Assembly: GCF_900184735.1 (NCBI RefSeq) | Contig: NZ_LT855388.1 | Location: 207,116-271,115, forward strand | Direction of reading: 5' to 3' | From: Paucisalibacillus globulus | Lineage (GTDB): Bacteria; Bacillota; Bacilli; Bacillales; Amphibacillaceae | DNA: 64,000 nt | Shown: positions 1 through 9,014 of the stretch, in pieces | Layout: each line of letters opens with the position of its first letter | Position numbering within the stretch: position 1 is the first letter of the stretch | Notes under the pieces: model-generated | What the model saw: only the letters and a program-made list of their open reading frames with translations | Databases searched by the model: none | What the model was told of the DNA's origin: nothing | Made by a program: the position numbers and the translations under genes

Positions 1-1
1 G

Positions 2-133
2 TATCGGGTTCCAAAAGAGTATTCAAACTCGTTATTTTTAGATAATTTTAAATTATTTTGGATAGACAAGGATGTAACCGGAAGAGCTCTATTGTTCTTA
101 AAGATACTAGTTTATTGTTATCTATGCTCTTAA
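2..133 (+). other. open frame running in from the left edge, possible gene 3' end
   Basis: Frame 2 is open from the window edge to a TAA at 131-133 (43 codons). It could be the C-terminus of a gene that starts outside the window. The translated tail contains WIDKDVTGRALLFLK and matches no family I recognise. AT-rich intergenic DNA of this length can be open by chance, so this is only a possibility. The stretch from 134 to 236 holds nothing else I can name. Confidence 0.2.
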
Positions 134-236
134 ATCCTCAAGATTCGACAGTAAGGTCAAGATAATTTAATCGTAATATTTCGGAATCGTGTTAGAATAG
201 TACATAAAGAATTTAGTCAAAAAGGGGGAAATAGTC

Positions 237-416
237 ATGATTTGGGTAGTTGCAGTCATTTGTATCGTGATTACAGTAATTGTGGTCTATTTATCTATAC
301 TAACCTTAGATAAAGGGTATGGATATAAACATACCGTTGATCCACTACCAACGGATGTGGAAGAAGACAAGAAGAACAGTAATGAGGACTCGCCATCAGG
401 TCCTACAAATAAATGA
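237..416 (+). CDS. ytzI: YtzI-like small membrane protein
   Basis: A 59-residue protein starting at ATG 237 behind a good ribosome binding site (AAAGGGGGAA, about 6 bases upstream). Residues 2-22 form one hydrophobic transmembrane segment. This is followed by GYGYKHTVDPLPTD and a charged, Asp/Glu/Lys-rich tail. The YKHT(I/V)DPLP signature is what I recall from the Bacillus YtzI family of short single-pass proteins, whose function is unknown. It is monocistronic and ends at a strong hairpin shared with the convergent dioxygenase gene. The family assignment is from memory of the motif. That it is a real gene is well supported by RBS, composition and terminator. Confidence 0.6.
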   Translation: MIWVVAVICIVITVIVVYLSILTLDKGYGYKHTVDPLPTDVEEDKKNSNEDSPSGPTNK

Positions 417-439
417 ATAAAGACGTAACTTAACATGAT

Positions 440-470
440 AAAGCTCAGAGTATGGATTACTCTGAGCTTT
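440..470. terminator. bidirectional hairpin terminator
   Basis: A perfect 13-bp stem (AAAGCTCAGAGTA, 440-452, pairing with TACTCTGAGCTTT, 458-470) with a 5-base loop lies between the convergent ytzI-like and dioxygenase genes. The stop of the dioxygenase is 4 bases away, so one hairpin probably serves both strands. The T-tract is weak. Confidence 0.75.
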
Positions 471-473
471 AAA

Positions 474-1454
474 CTAATTACTTGTATCTAACGGCTCTAA
501 CTTTGATTCAATTTCTTCTCTTCTATCCTCGAAGAATGGCGGTAATGCTAATTTTTCTCCCAGATGTTCGACTTCTTCGTCTGTTGCAAATCCAGGTCCA
601 TCTGTAGATAATTCAAAAAGAATTCGGTTCCACTCTCTAAAATATAGTGCCTTAAAATAATATCGGTCTACGATACCAGAGTTTGGTAGGCGTGCTTCTA
701 ATAAGCGTTGTCTCCACTTTTCTAGTTCTTCATCATTCTCTACACGAAAAGCAACGTGGTGAACACTTCCTCTGCCGGGTCTTTCTCTTGGTAAATCTCT
801 CTGTTCTTCCACATGAACTTCAGCTCCCGTTCCACCCTCACCAGTAGAAAAGACAAGGATATCTTTTTCCCCTTGGATGTTGGATGGATAACTATCAACT
901 TGCTTAAAAGATAGGACCTCTGTTAATACAGAAATCGTTGGTTTAGCATCCGGAACCGTAAGTTTTACAGGACCTAACCCGATAATACCATTTTCGATGG
1001 ATGCACTACTATGTTCCCAAGGTTTCCCACCAGCGACCCCTTGATTATGCTCATCGGAAATTAATGTTAAACGTTGATTTTCTGGATCACGAAAATGTAT
1101 TACTTTTCTTGTACCTTGTTCCGTTATTCCCTCATGTTTCACATTGAATTTATCAAAACGCTCAATCCAATATTCTAATGCTTTATCATTTGGTACACGC
1201 AAGGAGGTTCCTGAGATGCTATTATTCCCAGTGTGTGTCCTTCCAGCGTTTGGAATTTCAAAGAATGTAAGGTCCGTTCCTGGATTCCCGATTTCATCAG
1301 CGTAAAATAAATGATAGACAGAGGGGTCGTCTTGATTTATCGATTTCTTTACTAAGCGCATACCCAGTACTTTGGTATAAAATTCATAGTTATTTTTTGC
1401 ATTTGCGGTTATAGCAGAGACGTGATGAATACCTTTTAGATACAATTTAGCCAC
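474..1454 (-). CDS. ring-cleaving (extradiol) dioxygenase, MhqO/MhqA family, VOC fold
   Basis: A 326-residue protein of two glyoxalase/VOC modules (about residues 7-150 and 157-300). Module 1 opens with GIHHVSAIT and has a Glu in LTFFEIP. Module 2 has VHHVAFRV and ILFELSTDGPGF. These His and Glu positions are the metal ligands expected of the family. Length and N-terminus match the B. subtilis hydroquinone/catechol dioxygenases MhqA, MhqE and MhqO, which open quinone-derived rings with Fe(II) as part of electrophile resistance. Which paralogue this is cannot be decided here; no MhqR gene or other mhq gene is next to it. It reads on the minus strand alone and ends at the shared hairpin. Start is ATG with an AGGGAGTG-type RBS. 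Confidence 0.85.
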   Translation of the reverse strand: MAKLYLKGIHHVSAITANAKNNYEFYTKVLGMRLVKKSINQDDPSVYHLFYADEIGNPGTDLTFFEIPNAGRTHTGNNSISGTSLRVPNDKALEYWIERFDKFNVKHEGITEQGTRKVIHFRDPENQRLTLISDEHNQGVAGGKPWEHSSASIENGIIGLGPVKLTVPDAKPTISVLTEVLSFKQVDSYPSNIQGEKDILVFSTGEGGTGAEVHVEEQRDLPRERPGRGSVHHVAFRVENDEELEKWRQRLLEARLPNSGIVDRYYFKALYFREWNRILFELSTDGPGFATDEEVEHLGEKLALPPFFEDRREEIESKLEPLDTSN

Positions 1455-1612
1455 TCCCTTAATTAAAATATCTCTAATTCGAGATAACTATATTTTACCT
1501 CAAGTAATAACCGAATGTCTACATACCTATCCCTTAAAAAGATTGTATCCATTTCTGATCAAGTATATTAAAATAATACTAGCACATGGTTAACAAAACA
1601 AAGGGGGAAAAC

Positions 1613-2239
1613 ATGATGTATGTCTTAATGAGTATTCTAATTGGTTATGTTTTCGGTTGTATTCATGGCTCTCAATTGGTTGGAAAATATAAAAAGATTG
1701 ATATAAAAAAATCTGGAGTTAAGAACGCTGGCGCATCTAATACTACTATTCTGTTAGGTTGGAAATATGGCATTCTAGTCGCACTAATAGATATATTTAA
1801 AGGTACACTTGCTGTTTTGTTAATGCTCTATATCTTAAATGAACAGGGCATATCAGGAGACGCTCAAATCCTTTTAGTTTATATTGCAGCCTTGGCTGTT
1901 ATTGTAGGGCATAACTTTCCAGTAACCATGAAATTTAGTGGTGGAAAAGGTACAGCATCACTTGTGGGGATATTACTCGCTATTGACTGGAAGATTGCAT
2001 TGTTAGGTATAGGAATACTATTAATCTTCACATTCGCAACAGACTATTTGGTTATCGGTGTACTTATGATGTATATCTCATTTTTAGTTACCACGTATTA
2101 TTTCTATGGAATTGAGCCAACAATGATAGTGGTCTTTCTGTCCTTACTAAGTGTTGTGAAACATTTGGAGAATTATAAACGTATTATCAGTAAGGAAGAG
2201 AAAAAGTTATCTAGCATGTTTCAGAAAAAGACAAAATAA
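1613..2239 (+). CDS. plsY: glycerol-3-phosphate acyltransferase PlsY
   Basis: A polytopic membrane protein of 208 residues that transfers an acyl group from acyl-phosphate to glycerol 3-phosphate, the first committed step of phospholipid synthesis. Three family motifs are visible: HGSQLVGK with KNAGASNTT near residues 18-45, GHNFPVTMKFSGGKGTAS around residues 100-117, and KHLENYKRI near the C-terminus. Five or so hydrophobic segments separate them. An in-frame ATG at 1586 exists, but the AAGGGGGAAA RBS sits directly before the ATGATG at 1613/1616, so I start at 1613. PlsX is not adjacent. The next gene (DUF456) follows after 16 bases and is probably cotranscribed. Bacillaceae often carry more than one PlsY copy, so this may be the accessory one. 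Confidence 0.85.
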   Translation: MMYVLMSILIGYVFGCIHGSQLVGKYKKIDIKKSGVKNAGASNTTILLGWKYGILVALIDIFKGTLAVLLMLYILNEQGISGDAQILLVYIAALAVIVGHNFPVTMKFSGGKGTASLVGILLAIDWKIALLGIGILLIFTFATDYLVIGVLMMYISFLVTTYYFYGIEPTMIVVFLSLLSVVKHLENYKRIISKEEKKLSSMFQKKTK

Positions 2240-2255
2240 TAGTTGGGGGTAACAA

Positions 2256-2741
2256 ATGGTCGATATTATTATTTGGATTATTATTGTTGCACTTTTTATA
2301 CTAAGTTTTATCGGGGTTATCTATCCGATAATACCTTCTGTGCTCTTAATATGGATCGGCTTCTTATTGTTCCAGTTTGGTATTAATGGTGATGAATTAG
2401 GAATCATATTCTGGATCATAATGGTTGTATTTACTGTCATATTATTTGCAGCGGACATAATCGCTAATAGTTTCTTCGTTAAAAAGTTTGGTGGAAGTAA
2501 ATGGGGAGAACGAGGTGCTGCAATCGCTGTAATCATTGGTTCCTTTATTATTCCGCCATTTGGTATTATCATAATTCCATTTATTACAGTACTTATCATC
2601 GAAATGGTACAGAAAAGGACCATCCAAGAAGCGTTTAAGGCGTCTATTGGTTCATTATTAGGCTTTCTAAGTGGAACCTTTGCAAAGGTATTTATTCAAA
2701 TTGTGATGATTATACTGTTTGTGCTTAATGTAATATTCTAA
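2256..2741 (+). CDS. DUF456 family membrane protein
   Basis: A 161-residue, almost wholly hydrophobic protein with four to five transmembrane segments and GFLLFQFG, AADIIANSFFVKKFGGSKWG and GIIIIPF motifs typical of DUF456. Function is unknown for the family. It starts at ATG 2256 behind GTTGGGGGTAAC, 16 bases after plsY, and is followed by a clear terminator, so plsY and this gene form a two-gene unit. The pairing hints at a membrane-related role, but that is inference only. Confidence 0.75.
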   Translation: MVDIIIWIIIVALFILSFIGVIYPIIPSVLLIWIGFLLFQFGINGDELGIIFWIIMVVFTVILFAADIIANSFFVKKFGGSKWGERGAAIAVIIGSFIIPPFGIIIIPFITVLIIEMVQKRTIQEAFKASIGSLLGFLSGTFAKVFIQIVMIILFVLNVIF

Positions 2742-2746
2742 TTCTG

Positions 2747-2797
2747 ATACAGCAGCTTTGGTAAATGGGATACAACAAGGGCTGCTGTATTTTCTTT
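2747..2797 (+). terminator. rho-independent terminator after the DUF456 gene
   Basis: ATACAGCAGC (2747-2756) pairs with GCTGCTGTAT (2781-2790) and is followed by TTTCTTT. Confidence 0.8.
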
Positions 2798-2833
2798 AAA
2801 ATCTAATAACTAAATTAATAGGGGATGATTGAT

Positions 2834-3361
2834 ATGGTTTTTAAGACAAATAATTTAGAGGGGTTTATAGTTAGAAAAGCAGATCGAACAGATTTAGAGT
2901 CAATCTTAGATGTACTTAAATCTGCTGCAAGATGGGTACAGGATAAAGGTATTGACCAATGGGGCTATTTACTAGAAGGTGGAGAGGATCAAGAGATTGA
3001 AGCGGACATTTTAGCTGGAAATACATATATTATGGAAAATGAAAATAAAGAGATAGTAGCAACTTTTAATTTTTCTAATGAACAAAACGAATGGGATGTG
3101 GATATGTGGGGGAAGCGGAATGATAATGCATACTACATTCATCGACTTGCAGTAAGTCAGCAGTATCACAATCAACAAATAGGGAAGAGATTGCTAGCAT
3201 GGATTGATGAAAATCACTTGATTAAAGATGGCTTTATTCGACTTGATTGTGTAGGAAACAATCAAGCATTAAATCAATTTTACTTGGAAGCGGGATTTCG
3301 ATTTATCGGTCACATTGGGGAAGGAAATGATAAATTTTCTCTTTATGAAAAAGCTTTCTAG
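2834..3361 (+). CDS. GNAT family N-acetyltransferase
   Basis: A 175-residue GNAT acetyltransferase. The N-terminal IRKADRTDLESILDVL strand-helix, the YYIHRLAVSQQYHNQQIGKR segment (strand beta4 plus the acetyl-CoA-binding Q/RxxGxG/A-type loop, here QQIGKRLL) and RLDCVGNNQALNQFYLEAGF are the usual landmarks. The substrate cannot be told from sequence. The first in-frame ATG (2825) has no space for a ribosome binding site. The ATG at 2834 has AGGGG nine bases upstream and is preferred. Single-gene unit lying between a terminator and the proS promoter. Confidence 0.8.
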   Translation: MVFKTNNLEGFIVRKADRTDLESILDVLKSAARWVQDKGIDQWGYLLEGGEDQEIEADILAGNTYIMENENKEIVATFNFSNEQNEWDVDMWGKRNDNAYYIHRLAVSQQYHNQQIGKRLLAWIDENHLIKDGFIRLDCVGNNQALNQFYLEAGFRFIGHIGEGNDKFSLYEKAF

Positions 3362-3369
3362 TGCTAAGC

Positions 3370-3398
3370 TTGACTTTCACTCGGTAGATTATTATATT
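3370..3398 (+). promoter_or_regulatory. sigma-A promoter of the proS T-box leader
   Basis: TTGACT at 3370-3375, a 17-base spacer and TATATT at 3393-3398. It lies about 10 bases after the acetyltransferase stop and directly before the T-box leader. Confidence 0.7.
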
Positions 3399-3424
3399 AA
3401 ACATAATAACTATAATGAAACATT

Positions 3425-3657
3425 GAAAAGGATTAGTACAATTTGATTTGTCTATTCAGAGAGGAAATGGTTGGTGAGAATTTCCATAGACATTCATTGG
3501 AACCTGCCTTGGAGTTCGCCATTGGATTGGGTCATACCCATGAACTTGCGCGCGGTCCCTGACCGTTATCAAATGAAGTGTACTGCTTGATACTTACAGC
3601 AGTAAACAAGGGTGGTACCACCAATCCTCGGTCCCTTATGCGGATGGAGGCTTTTTT
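3425..3657 (+). promoter_or_regulatory. T-box riboswitch of the proline tRNA ligase gene
   Basis: The T-box core AAGGGTGGTACCACC (3608-3622) is followed by a CCTC/GAGG terminator stem and a T run (3626-3657), so readthrough depends on uncharged tRNA pairing with the leader. A stem-I region with GAGAGGAAATGG lies at about 3459-3470. The likely specifier is CCT at 3503-3505 in the context GGAACCTGCC, a proline codon, which agrees with the downstream gene. The T-box and terminator are seen directly; the specifier is inferred from context and target gene. Confidence 0.93.
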
Positions 3658-3708
3658 GTGTTCAACAAAGTTTTATAAAGTATAAAAAATATAAAAGAGG
3701 TGCTAATG

Positions 3709-5148
3709 ATGGGTAAGAAAAACAAAGATTTTGTAGAAAAAATCACAGCCATGGAAGACGACTTCGCACAGTGGTATACAGATGTTGTCAAACAAGCTGA
3801 ATTAGTTGAATATGGTCAAGTTCGTGGAACCATGATCATCAAGCCATATGGCTATGCTATTTGGGAGAATATTAAAGACGAATTAGATCGAATGATTAAA
3901 GAAACAGGGCATTCCAATGTACAATTTCCAATTTTTATCCCTGAGAGCTTGTTACAAAAGGAAGCGGATCATGTGGAGGGCTTTGCACCTGAAGTTGCCT
4001 GGGTAACACATGGGGGAGATGAAGAACTAGTAGAGAGGATTGCAGTTCGCCCTACATCAGAAGTATTATTCTGTGATTACTATTCTAAAAACATTCATTC
4101 ATACCGTGATTTACCAAAGCTTTATAATCAATGGGGGAATGTTGTACGTTGGGAAAAGACAACACGTCCATTCCTGCGTTCATCAGAATTCCATTGGCAA
4201 GAAGGTCATACTGCTCATGCGACAGATGAAGATGCAGCAAATGAGACAGATCGTATGCTAGAAGTTTACGCAGATTTAGTGGAAAATTATTTGGCAGTAC
4301 CAGTTTATCGTGGTCGTAAAACGGAGAAAGAAAAATTCGCTGGCGCAAAATATACATTAACTATAGAAGCGCTCATGCATGATGGGAAGGCACTGCAATC
4401 TGGAACTTCTCACCACTTTGGCTCTGGATTTGCTGAAGCTTTCAATATTACGTATTTAGATGAAAATGGTAAAAGTCAATTTGTACATCAAACTTCTTGG
4501 GGACTATCAACTCGAATCATGGGTGCATTAATCATGGTTCATGGAGATAACCGTGGATTAGTAGTACCACCAAGAATTGCTCCAACTCAAGCGATGATTG
4601 TTCCAATTGCGCAACATAAAGAGGGCGTACTGGATAAGGCATATGAGCTTCGTGACCAATTGAAATCATTAGTCCGTGTCGATATAGATGCTAGTGATAA
4701 AATGCCTGGTTGGAAGTTCAATGAATACGAAATGAAGGGTATTCCAGTTCGAATTGAAATGGGACCTAAGGATATTGAGAAAGAGCAGGTTGTACTAGTT
4801 CGTCGTGATACAGGAGAAAAAGAATTTGTTGCATTAAGTGAGTTGAATGATCGTTTACCTGTACTACTTGAAGAAGTTCAACAGAATCTTTATGATAAAG
4901 CACTAGCACATCGTAATGAAAAGACTTTTGTTGCTACAAACATGGATGAATTCAAACAAACGCTTGATGAAAAAGGTGGATTCATAAAAGCAATGTGGTG
5001 TGGCGATGCGGCTTGTGAGGAAAAAATTAAAGAAGATACAACAGCAACTTCCCGTTGTATCCCATTTGAACAAGAAAAAGTTGCCGATACATGTGTATGC
5101 TGTGGTAAAGAAGCGAAGGAATTAGTTTATTGGGCAAAAGCATATTAA
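3709..5148 (+). CDS. proS: proline--tRNA ligase, short archaeal/eukaryotic-like form
   Basis: A class II aminoacyl-tRNA synthetase of 479 residues that charges tRNA-Pro. Class II motifs appear as RPTSE (about residue 110), [21 protein letters not shown] (motif 2, written here as two parts) and [10 protein letters not shown] with an anticodon-binding domain from about residue 290. The C-terminal domain has paired cysteines (WCGDAACEE and CVCCGKEA), the zinc-binding tail of the ProRS type found in Archaea and in the second ProRS (ProS2) of the Bacillus cereus group. The B. subtilis enzyme is the longer bacterial type with an editing insertion, absent here. I chose ATG 3709 from the AAGAGGTG RBS; GTG 3700 and ATG 3706 are alternatives. 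Expression is controlled by the T-box ahead of it. Confidence 0.93.
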   Translation: MGKKNKDFVEKITAMEDDFAQWYTDVVKQAELVEYGQVRGTMIIKPYGYAIWENIKDELDRMIKETGHSNVQFPIFIPESLLQKEADHVEGFAPEVAWVTHGGDEELVERIAVRPTSEVLFCDYYSKNIHSYRDLPKLYNQWGNVVRWEKTTRPFLRSSEFHWQEGHTAHATDEDAANETDRMLEVYADLVENYLAVPVYRGRKTEKEKFAGAKYTLTIEALMHDGKALQSGTSHHFGSGFAEAFNITYLDENGKSQFVHQTSWGLSTRIMGALIMVHGDNRGLVVPPRIAPTQAMIVPIAQHKEGVLDKAYELRDQLKSLVRVDIDASDKMPGWKFNEYEMKGIPVRIEMGPKDIEKEQVVLVRRDTGEKEFVALSELNDRLPVLLEEVQQNLYDKALAHRNEKTFVATNMDEFKQTLDEKGGFIKAMWCGDAACEEKIKEDTTATSRCIPFEQEKVADTCVCCGKEAKELVYWAKAY

Positions 5149-5153
5149 TAGGA

Positions 5154-5190
5154 AATGGAGCCTGGATTGCAGGCTCCATTTTATTTTTAT
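5154..5190 (+). terminator. rho-independent terminator after proS
   Basis: AATGGAGCCTG (5154-5164) pairs perfectly with CAGGCTCCATT (5170-5180), then TTATTTTTAT. Confidence 0.85.
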
Positions 5191-5267
5191 GAAATAAAAT
5201 TCGTTATTACAGATTACCTATAATTCTGCACCATTTATCTTTTTTGGTAATCCTAACTAAAAAAGTA

Positions 5268-5296
5268 TTGTATTTTTATAATAATAGTGGTATAAA
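5268..5296 (+). promoter_or_regulatory. sigma-A promoter of the M20 peptidase-ABC importer operon
   Basis: TTGTAT (5268-5273), 17-base spacer, TATAAA (5291-5296), 44 bases before the chosen ATG. No other gene lies in between. Confidence 0.6.
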
Positions 5297-5339
5297 TATA
5301 CAGTACACTTAATAAATATACAAAAAGGTGATTGTAACT

Positions 5340-6497
5340 ATGAAAAACAAATTGATTAATGAACTACATAATGTCGAGCAAGAACTATGGGATATTTGTT
5401 GCAAGCTTTACGAAAATCCTGAATTAGGAGATCAAGAATTTGAATCTATGAAGCTCCTAACGAACATGCTAGAGGCCCATGGATTTGAAATAGAAACAGG
5501 TATCGTGAACCGTCCAACAGCATTTAAAGCAGAATTTAATAGTGGAAAAACAGGACCGAAAATTGCATATCTAGCGGAGTATGATGCATTACCGGGAGTT
5601 GGACATGGATGTGGTCATAACTTAATAGGAACGATGAGTGTTGGAGCTGGTATAACTTTGAGTAAAGTGATTCAAGAAATAGGTGGAAGTGTCGTTGTTC
5701 TTGGAACGCCAGCTGAGGAAACCAATGGTGCCAAGGTCCCGATGAGTGCACAGGGGATTTTCGATGATATCGATGTGGCAATGATTTTACATCCGAGTGA
5801 TGAATCCTTTATTAGTGGAGAATCCTTGGCAATGGATGCCATTCAATTTGCTTATAAAGGGAAAGCCTCTCATGCTGCAGCTTCACCGGAAAAAGGAATC
5901 AATGCCCTTGATAGTGTCATTCAACTATTTAATGGAATTAATGCGTTAAGAGAGCATCTCCCCACCGATGTGAGAATTCACGGAATTATTTCGGATGGTG
6001 GAGTAGCAGCGAATGTTGTTCCAGATTATGCAGTTGCTCAATTTTATATTAGAGCAAAAGAGCGATCTTATCTAAACGAAGTAGTTGGTAAGGTGAAAAA
6101 TATAGCAAATGGTGCTGCGCTAATGACGGGGGCAACCTTAGAAATATCCAACTACGAGCTTAGCTATGATGATATGAATACGAATCAAACATTATCAGAT
6201 GCCTTTACTGAAAACTTGAAAAAAACTAGTGAACTACCAATCTATCCAGCGAAATCTTCATATGGTTCGATTGATATGGGCAATGTTAGTCAAGTAGTTC
6301 CAGCTATACATCCATACATTGGGTTGAATAAGCCAGGCTTGGTTGCTCATACGGAGGAATTTGCTAATCAAACGATTACGAAAGATGGATTTACCGCACT
6401 CCAATCTGGTGCATTGGCATTAGCTTACACTGGATTAGATGTAATTACAGATACCAAGTTAATGACATCCATTACAACAGAGTTCAACAACAAGTGA
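5340..6497 (+). CDS. M20 family amidohydrolase/peptidase
   Basis: A 385-residue metallohydrolase of the M20D type. It has YLAEYDALPGVGHGCGHN (metal-binding HGCGHN near residue 90), the catalytic PAEETNGAK pair of glutamates, MILHPSDE, and the SHAAASPEKGINALD dimerisation-domain signature. Family members cleave N-acyl or p-aminobenzoyl amino acids, or dipeptides, with Mn or Zn. The next three genes encode an amino acid importer, so a role in releasing an imported amino acid from a conjugate is plausible, as in B. subtilis yxe clusters. ATG 5340 is chosen over GTG 5328 because AAAAAGGTG fits it as RBS. Confidence 0.8.
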   Translation: MKNKLINELHNVEQELWDICCKLYENPELGDQEFESMKLLTNMLEAHGFEIETGIVNRPTAFKAEFNSGKTGPKIAYLAEYDALPGVGHGCGHNLIGTMSVGAGITLSKVIQEIGGSVVVLGTPAEETNGAKVPMSAQGIFDDIDVAMILHPSDESFISGESLAMDAIQFAYKGKASHAAASPEKGINALDSVIQLFNGINALREHLPTDVRIHGIISDGGVAANVVPDYAVAQFYIRAKERSYLNEVVGKVKNIANGAALMTGATLEISNYELSYDDMNTNQTLSDAFTENLKKTSELPIYPAKSSYGSIDMGNVSQVVPAIHPYIGLNKPGLVAHTEEFANQTITKDGFTALQSGALALAYTGLDVITDTKLMTSITTEFNNK

Positions 6498-6556
6498 TTT
6501 CCATGCAACAAAATGAATAAATAAACAAATTTATTAATAATTAAAAGGGAGAGTTA

Positions 6557-7327
6557 ATGATGAAAAAAGCAATACTTGGGATTTTGATTTTGATATTAGT
6601 TAGTTTGTTGGCTGCATGTGGTTCAGGTGAAGCGAGTACAGCTGGGAAGAAAGGGGAAAACGTCTTAAAGATGGCTACATCCGCTGATTTTCCACCATTT
6701 GAATCTTATGATGAAGAGGGAAACTTTATTGGGTTTGACGTGGAATTAGCACAGGCAATAGCAGATGAGTTGGGGTATGAATTAAAAATAGAAGATATGG
6801 ACTTTGATGGTCTTATTGGCTCTCTGCAAGCAAAGCGTGTTGACATAGTTCTTGCTGGAATGAGCGCGACAGAAGAAAGAAGTGAAAATGTAGACTTCTC
6901 AAATGAATATCATCGCTCTGGAGAAATGTTTATCTCAAAAGTTGAAGATGATTTTAAAAATCTCGAAGAATTAAAAGGAAAAGTTGTTGGTGTGCAGTTA
7001 GGAACTATTCAAGAAGAAGGGGCACAGAACTTAGCAGATGAGTATGGTTTTGAGGTGAAAAAAGTAGATGATGCAAGTATTTTAATTCAAGAATTAAACT
7101 CTAATCGTATTGATGTCGCTTATATGGATAAGACAGTGGCTGCTGGTTATATCAATTCACAAGGATTTGTAGGTTTCGATGATCCGACGACAAGTTCACC
7201 TGGGATGGCAATTGCTTTACCTAAGGGAAGTGACAAAACAGAAGAAGTAAATGAGGCTTTAAAGAAATTAAAAGAAGATGGAACTCTTGATAAGCTAAAA
7301 GAAAAATGGTTATCAGAATATGAGTAA
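6557..7327 (+). CDS. polar amino acid ABC transporter, substrate-binding lipoprotein
   Basis: A 256-residue solute-binding protein of family 3. The N-terminal signal peptide ends in a lipobox, LLAACGS, so Cys about 22 is lipid-anchored outside the membrane. The mature part has PPFESYDEEGNFIGFDVEL, DFDGLIGSLQAKRVDIV and GVQLGTIQEEGA, the standard landmarks of arginine/glutamine/cystine-type receptors. It is the first gene of a binding protein-permease-ATPase set whose sizes (256/219/240) resemble B. subtilis ArtPQR. The exact substrate is not decidable. RBS GGGAG precedes ATGATG at 6557/6560. Confidence 0.88.
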   Translation: MMKKAILGILILILVSLLAACGSGEASTAGKKGENVLKMATSADFPPFESYDEEGNFIGFDVELAQAIADELGYELKIEDMDFDGLIGSLQAKRVDIVLAGMSATEERSENVDFSNEYHRSGEMFISKVEDDFKNLEELKGKVVGVQLGTIQEEGAQNLADEYGFEVKKVDDASILIQELNSNRIDVAYMDKTVAAGYINSQGFVGFDDPTTSSPGMAIALPKGSDKTEEVNEALKKLKEDGTLDKLKEKWLSEYE

Positions 7328-7357
7328 TAATACAGCAAGAAAGTGAGGTGTGAAGGC

Positions 7358-8017
7358 ATGAATTTGGACTTTAGCCAAATCGTGCCTTCAATTCCTTTTA
7401 TATTAGAAGGAATTGGAGCAACGTTAAAATTTGTCAGTGTATCGATTCTTTTCGGCTTACTATTAGGAACGATCTTAGCACTATGCAAAATAAGTAATAA
7501 AAAGTGGTTCAAATGGCCTGCGGATATTTATACATCAATATTCCGTGGTACCCCCCTAATCTTGCAATTGATGATTATTCATTACGCTATACCGCAATTA
7601 TTTCTGTATGATATACCAGTATTTTTAAGTGCTGTTCTTGCATTCGGACTAAATTCAGCTGCATATGTATCAGAAATTATTCGGGCTGGTATTATGGCTG
7701 TGGATAAAGGACAAGTAGAAGCGGCGGAAGCTCTAGGTGTACCATATCCGTCCATGATGGTGAATATCATATTACCGCAAGCATTGAAAAATATCTTACC
7801 TGCCATGATGAATGAGTTTATTACTTTAACAAAGGAATCAGCACTGGTGTCAACAATTGGATATATGGATTTAATGCGAAGAGCAGAAATTGTTGGTGCC
7901 CAATTATACCGGAATTTTGAGCCGTTATTATTTGCTGGAATTATTTATTGGGTGATGATTTTTATTCTTACCAATATCGGTAGTTGGGTGGAACGGAGGA
8001 TGAGACAGAGTGATTAA
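7358..8017 (+). CDS. polar amino acid ABC transporter, permease
   Basis: An inner-membrane permease of 219 residues in the HisM/GlnP class. It has about five hydrophobic segments, the early [12 protein letters not shown] motif and the [22 protein letters not shown] loop that docks on the ATPase. ATG 7358 is preferred to the upstream GTG 7343 because GAGGTG lies 7 bases before it, and the resulting 219-residue length agrees with the family. Its end overlaps the ATPase start by 8 bases, indicating translational coupling. With only one permease the transporter is probably a homodimer in the membrane. Confidence 0.88.
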   Translation: MNLDFSQIVPSIPFILEGIGATLKFVSVSILFGLLLGTILALCKISNKKWFKWPADIYTSIFRGTPLILQLMIIHYAIPQLFLYDIPVFLSAVLAFGLNSAAYVSEIIRAGIMAVDKGQVEAAEALGVPYPSMMVNIILPQALKNILPAMMNEFITLTKESALVSTIGYMDLMRRAEIVGAQLYRNFEPLLFAGIIYWVMIFILTNIGSWVERRMRQSD

Positions 8018-8732
8018 GACCATGAATCTTTCAAAAAGCTTTGGAGAACTTAATGTTTTGAAAAATATATCAACAACAATTGAACAAGGGGAAGTAGTAG
8101 CGGTTATTGGTCCATCTGGTTCAGGTAAATCAACGTTTCTACGCTGCATAAACTTATTAGAAAACCCTTCTAGTGGACATATTTGGATTAATGATAAGGA
8201 GATTACAGGTCCTAAAGTAAATAAACTTCAGGTGAGAAAAAACATTGGAATGGTATTTCAACATTTTCATTTGTTTCCCCATATGACGGTACTGGAAAAT
8301 GTTACGTATGCACCAATGAAAGTAAAACATATAAAAAAGGAGCTAGCTGAAAAAATCGCAAAAGAATTACTACAAAGAGTTGGGTTAAACGATAAAGTGG
8401 ATGCCTATCCAAGTCGATTATCAGGTGGACAAAAGCAACGTGTTGCTATCGCTAGAGCATTGGCAATGGATCCTGAAATCATGTTATTTGATGAACCAAC
8501 ATCAGCACTGGATCCAGAAATGGTTAAAGAAGTTCTGGATGTAATGAAGTATCTAGCAACAACCGGAATGACAATGGTGGTTGTTACACATGAGATGAAC
8601 TTTGCAAAAGAGGTAGCGGACAGAATTATCTTTATGGATGATGGGAAGATAATGGAGGAGGGGGAACCGCAGGAATTTTTCACTCATCCAAAAACAAAAC
8701 GAGCAAGTGACTTTTTAGCAAAAGTACTTTAA
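8010..8732 (+). CDS. polar amino acid ABC transporter, ATP-binding protein
   Basis: A 240-residue ABC ATPase. Walker A is GPSGSGKST (about residues 33-41), the Q-loop is [12 protein letters not shown], the signature is [15 protein letters not shown] and Walker B is [14 protein letters not shown], with the H-loop in VVTHEM. All residues needed for activity are present. The start is GTG 8010 with GGAGG nine bases upstream, inside the end of the permease gene. It closes the four-gene unit that begins with the M20 peptidase. Downstream lie tandem repeats and no clear terminator. Confidence 0.9.
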   Translation: MIKTMNLSKSFGELNVLKNISTTIEQGEVVAVIGPSGSGKSTFLRCINLLENPSSGHIWINDKEITGPKVNKLQVRKNIGMVFQHFHLFPHMTVLENVTYAPMKVKHIKKELAEKIAKELLQRVGLNDKVDAYPSRLSGGQKQRVAIARALAMDPEIMLFDEPTSALDPEMVKEVLDVMKYLATTGMTMVVVTHEMNFAKEVADRIIFMDDGKIMEEGEPQEFFTHPKTKRASDFLAKVL

Positions 8733-8758
8733 TATGAAATCTTCCATTACATCATTTT

Positions 8759-8914
8759 TCTCTTGGGTTAAGTGTGAAAAGAAGAATGGGTTACTATCGC
8801 ACATCATATTGCTCTTGGGTTAAGTGTGAAAAGAAGAATGGGTTACTATCGCACATCATATTGCTCTTGGATTAAGTGTGAAAAGAAGAATAGCGTTTCT
8901 TCGCACATCATTTG
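8759..8914. repeat. three tandem copies of a 52-bp unit
   Basis: Copies at 8759-8810, 8811-8862 and 8863-8914. The first two differ at one base. The third is identical in its first half (TCTTGGATTAAGTGTGAAAA with one change) and diverged in the middle. Each unit contains GTGTGA and TCGCAC, which can form a short hairpin with one G-U pair. Degenerate pieces (ACATCATTT) occur on both sides. The 309-base gap between the ABC operon and trhO is filled mainly by this repeat. Confidence 0.9.
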
Positions 8915-9014
8915 CTACCCAAGACTTAGATGGAATGAAGTACGATCCCCTCTCATACATCATTTGACCACTATACCTAGCAAAAAATAATGTAAGAAAT
9001 AAATACAAACAAAA

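Noticed and set aside
8759..8914. Possible CRISPR array
   Set aside because: The 52-bp units are directly adjacent without unique spacers, and no cas gene is present.
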